Positions 62,001 through 64,000 of a stretch of 64,000 nucleotides of DNA are shown here, one piece after another. The stretch's first letter is position 1. Every line of letters begins with the position of its first letter. The DNA comes from Diplolepis rosae (Eukaryota; Arthropoda; Insecta; Hymenoptera; Diplolepididae): NCBI GenBank assembly GCA_030998225.1, contig JAPYXD010000724.1, positions 671,564 to 735,563 of the forward strand, in the 5' to 3' direction. The notes under the pieces were generated by a model. It searched no databases. It saw nothing but the letters and a program-made list of their open reading frames with translations, and had not been told where the DNA came from. Made by a program: the position numbers and the translations under genes.

Positions 62001-64000
62001 AGATATTATAATAATTTATGTTTTTGTAATGCCTTGCTTGCCAATTCAATGTTTAATGGATTGTCCGTGGAGCTGATATAAAAAAATCGTTTCTTCAAAA
62101 ATACACGCCTTCCTCCACTCGTGAAAATCACCATAAACGTTTCGAATTTCTTTACTAGGTTTAGGACAATAGTCTTCTCGAGGAGCAAAAGAACCTCTCA
62201 AGATTTCTTATATAAAAAAATATTCGGTCAGCAAAGCCACATGTCTTGAGTCGGTTTTTAAAACAGTTCAGATTATTCTGTGAGAGACTCCGGTAACAAA
62301 GTCTTCACGAAAAGTTTAAAAATGTAAACCTTGTTCGCGTTCTGCCATTGATGAGCAATTTGGCATTCTTTTTTAATAAGAAATTTTTTTAAATTGCGGT
62401 CGGTTCGTGTGGAAATTTTTTTATGTTTCCCGGTTTAATTGTTATCCGGTGTTTTTATTTACAGTGAACTCTAAATATTTTTTCGAATCGTGATGCTGCA
62501 TACTGGACTACTTCATTTTGAATTGCAAGCTTTGAGATAAGTTTTTGAATTCTATGATAATCCTTAATTTCATTATCTCCTATATTCTAATGTTTTACAG
62601 AAATTTTGAATTAATCTTTGAATTTATGGCACTGAAGAGGGCCCCCATATGTGGCCGAAACGTTTGCCTTGCTTTCTTTTCGAGTATTTTTATATGTAAT
62701 AGTGAAAATTTTATTCGAAGGAAATAAAAAGAATCTGACCCTATGCCGAAATAACGAGAAATGAACATAAAATTCTATGAATTATGGGTCAATATAATAG
62801 CAGACATGTTATCGAACATGTCACTTTAAAATTTTAAAATGGCACATTTAGTATAAAGGTTGACTATCTCATAGTTCTGACCATTTTCAGAACAAACTAA
62901 ATCTATTAATACTTCCTAAAATGTGATACTTGATATCACGAATACTAAAATTGCATTTTTGTTATTTTTTAAAGATAAATGTAGTATTTTTCAAAAAATC
63001 TCAGAATAAATCTGAATGCAGTAATAAACAACATTCAATTTATTTTTTATTTATTGCTTAACATACTCAAATAATATTGAGTAAAAGTACATGTCTAGAT
63101 ATTATAATAATTTATGTTTTTGTAATGCCTTGCTTGCCAATTCAATGTTAAATGGATTGTCCGTGAAGCTGATATAAAAAAATCGTGTCTTCAAAAATAC
63201 ACGCCTTCCTCCACTCGTGAAAATCACCATAATCGTTTCGAATTTCTTTACTAGGTTTAGGACAATAGTCTTCTCAAGGAGCAAAAGAACCTCTCAAGAT
63301 TTCTTATATAAAAAAATATTCGGTCAGCAAAGCCACATGTCTTGAGTCGGTTTTTAAAACAGTTCAGATTATTCTGTGAGAGACTCCGGTAACAAAGTCT
63401 TCACGAAAAGTTTAAAAATGTAAACCTTGTTCGCGTTCTGCCATTGATGAGCAATTTGGCATTCTTTTTTAATAAGAAATTTTTTTAAATTGCGGTCGGT
63501 TCGTGTGGAAATTTTTTTATGTTTCCCGGTTTAATTGTTATCCGGTTTTTTTATTTACAGTGAACTCTAAATATTTTTTCGAATCGTGATGCTGCATACT
63601 GGACTACTTCATTTTGAATTGCAAGCTTTGAGATAAGTTTTTGAATTCTATGATAATCCTTAATTTCATTATCTCCTATATTCTAATGTTTTACAGAAAT
63701 TTTGAATTAATCTTTGAATTTATGGCACTGAAGAGGGCCCCCATATGTGGCCGAAACGTTTGCCTTGCTTTCTTTTCGAGTATTTTTATATGTAATAGTG
63801 AAAATTTTATTCGAAGGAAATAAAAAGAATCTGACCCTATGCCGAAATAACGAGAAATGAACATAAAATTCTATGAATTATGGGTCAATATAATAGCAGA
63901 CATGTTATCGAACATGTCACTTTAAAATTTTAAAATGGCACATTTAGTATAAAGGTTGACTATCTCATAGTTCTGACCATTTTCAGAACAAACTAAATCT
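59056..64000 (+). repeat. Array right part, units 36-40, alternation resumes and runs off the edge
   Basis: Units 36 and 38 are B-type; 37 and 39 are A-type; 40 is incomplete. Unit 36 shares AATTGTGGTCGG and CCGGTCTTTTT with unit 15 (36229), which links distant parts of the array. The array has no right boundary in the window. Confidence 0.75.

Larger units (their letters stand above)
20946..64000 (+). repeat. Satellite array, ~1,096-1,099 bp monomer, 40 monomers in view
   Basis: Head-to-tail monomers start (at GATGAGCAATTTGG) at 20931 (first 15 bases replaced), 22027, 23126, 24225, 25324, 26423, 27519, 28615, 29714, 30812, 31911, 33010, 34109, 35130, 36229, 37325, 38424, 39446, 40542, 41641, 42736, 43835, 44931, 46030, 47128, 48225, 49324, 50346, 51445, 52543, 53571, 54669, 55765, 56863, 57959, 59056, 60155, 61254, 62350 and 63446. 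The last is cut by the window edge. Monomers are nearly identical; most length variation is in a T-tract after AACATTCAA. Four are about 75 bases shorter. Each full monomer carries the hammerhead-like core at offset 278-318. Short perfect hairpins also recur (GACATGTT-AACATGTC and TACTCAA-TTGAGTA). The 60-codon frames repeated in every monomer have no coding signature. Confidence 0.97.

Noticed and set aside
21126..63823. The 60-codon open frames repeated once per monomer on each strand
   Set aside because: They repeat because the DNA repeats. The products have no recognisable domain, some starts are non-ATG, and the plus-strand frame spans the ribozyme core, which explains its conservation better.
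20946..64000. CRISPR array or bacterial repeat
   Set aside because: The repeat unit is ~1.1 kb with no spacers, and the context is clearly eukaryotic.
20611..64000. A complete Penelope-like element with reverse transcriptase
   Set aside because: No reverse transcriptase or GIY-YIG frame was found on either strand; only the ribozyme-bearing part is present.

Overview
The window looks like animal, most likely insect, nuclear DNA. It is very A+T-rich, has GT-AG introns of about 90-190 bp, carries several classes of eukaryotic DNA transposon and MITE, and ends in a long satellite array. Nothing is organised like a bacterial genome and no intact host gene was recognised. A hymenopteran-type insect is a guess from the texture of the repeats, not something the sequence proves.

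Layout. Positions 1-3450: A+T-rich DNA with a decayed P-element/THAP9-like transposase tail (minus strand, 702-1330), a dispersed repeat shared with 15060-15424, and a tRNA-like fragment. Positions 3450-7545: a candidate 4.1 kb non-autonomous DNA transposon with 15-bp inverted ends (CAGGGTTGCCACAAG). It is filled with nested pieces: a hairpin MITE, a PIF/Harbinger-type MITE flanked by TAA, and a large foldback. Positions 7546-9850: degenerate tandem repeats, a GACA microsatellite, a solo copy of a hammerhead-ribozyme-bearing element (8735-8985), a 96-97 bp minisatellite and a short inverted-repeat element. Positions 10159-13670 (minus strand): a multi-exon gene whose splice phases are mostly preserved but which has a frameshift and an in-frame TGA. 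Beside it is a transposase-like pseudogene split by two adjacent MITEs. Positions 13671-18249: A+T-rich noncoding DNA with further dispersed repeats. Positions 18250-20360: a frameshifted hAT-superfamily transposase. Positions 20611-64000: a head-to-tail satellite of about 1,096-1,099 bp per monomer, 40 monomers in view, running off the right edge.

The main result is that 36 of the 40 monomers, plus the solo copy and an inverted copy at the array edge, carry a complete hammerhead-ribozyme-like core. It has CTGAAGA, a stem II, GAAA, a two-base-pair stem III (ACGU with no loop) and a four-base-pair stem I (GGCA/TGCC). A stem III that short cannot close as a monomer. It matches the published class of small hammerhead variants linked to Penelope-like retroelements that cleave as dimers. 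Four monomers have lost exactly this core, by at least two distinguishable junctions. The array also shows two sequence subfamilies that alternate in its middle (an incipient dimeric higher-order repeat) and begins with a head-to-head palindromic junction. Self-cleavage, transcription and function are all inferred and untested.
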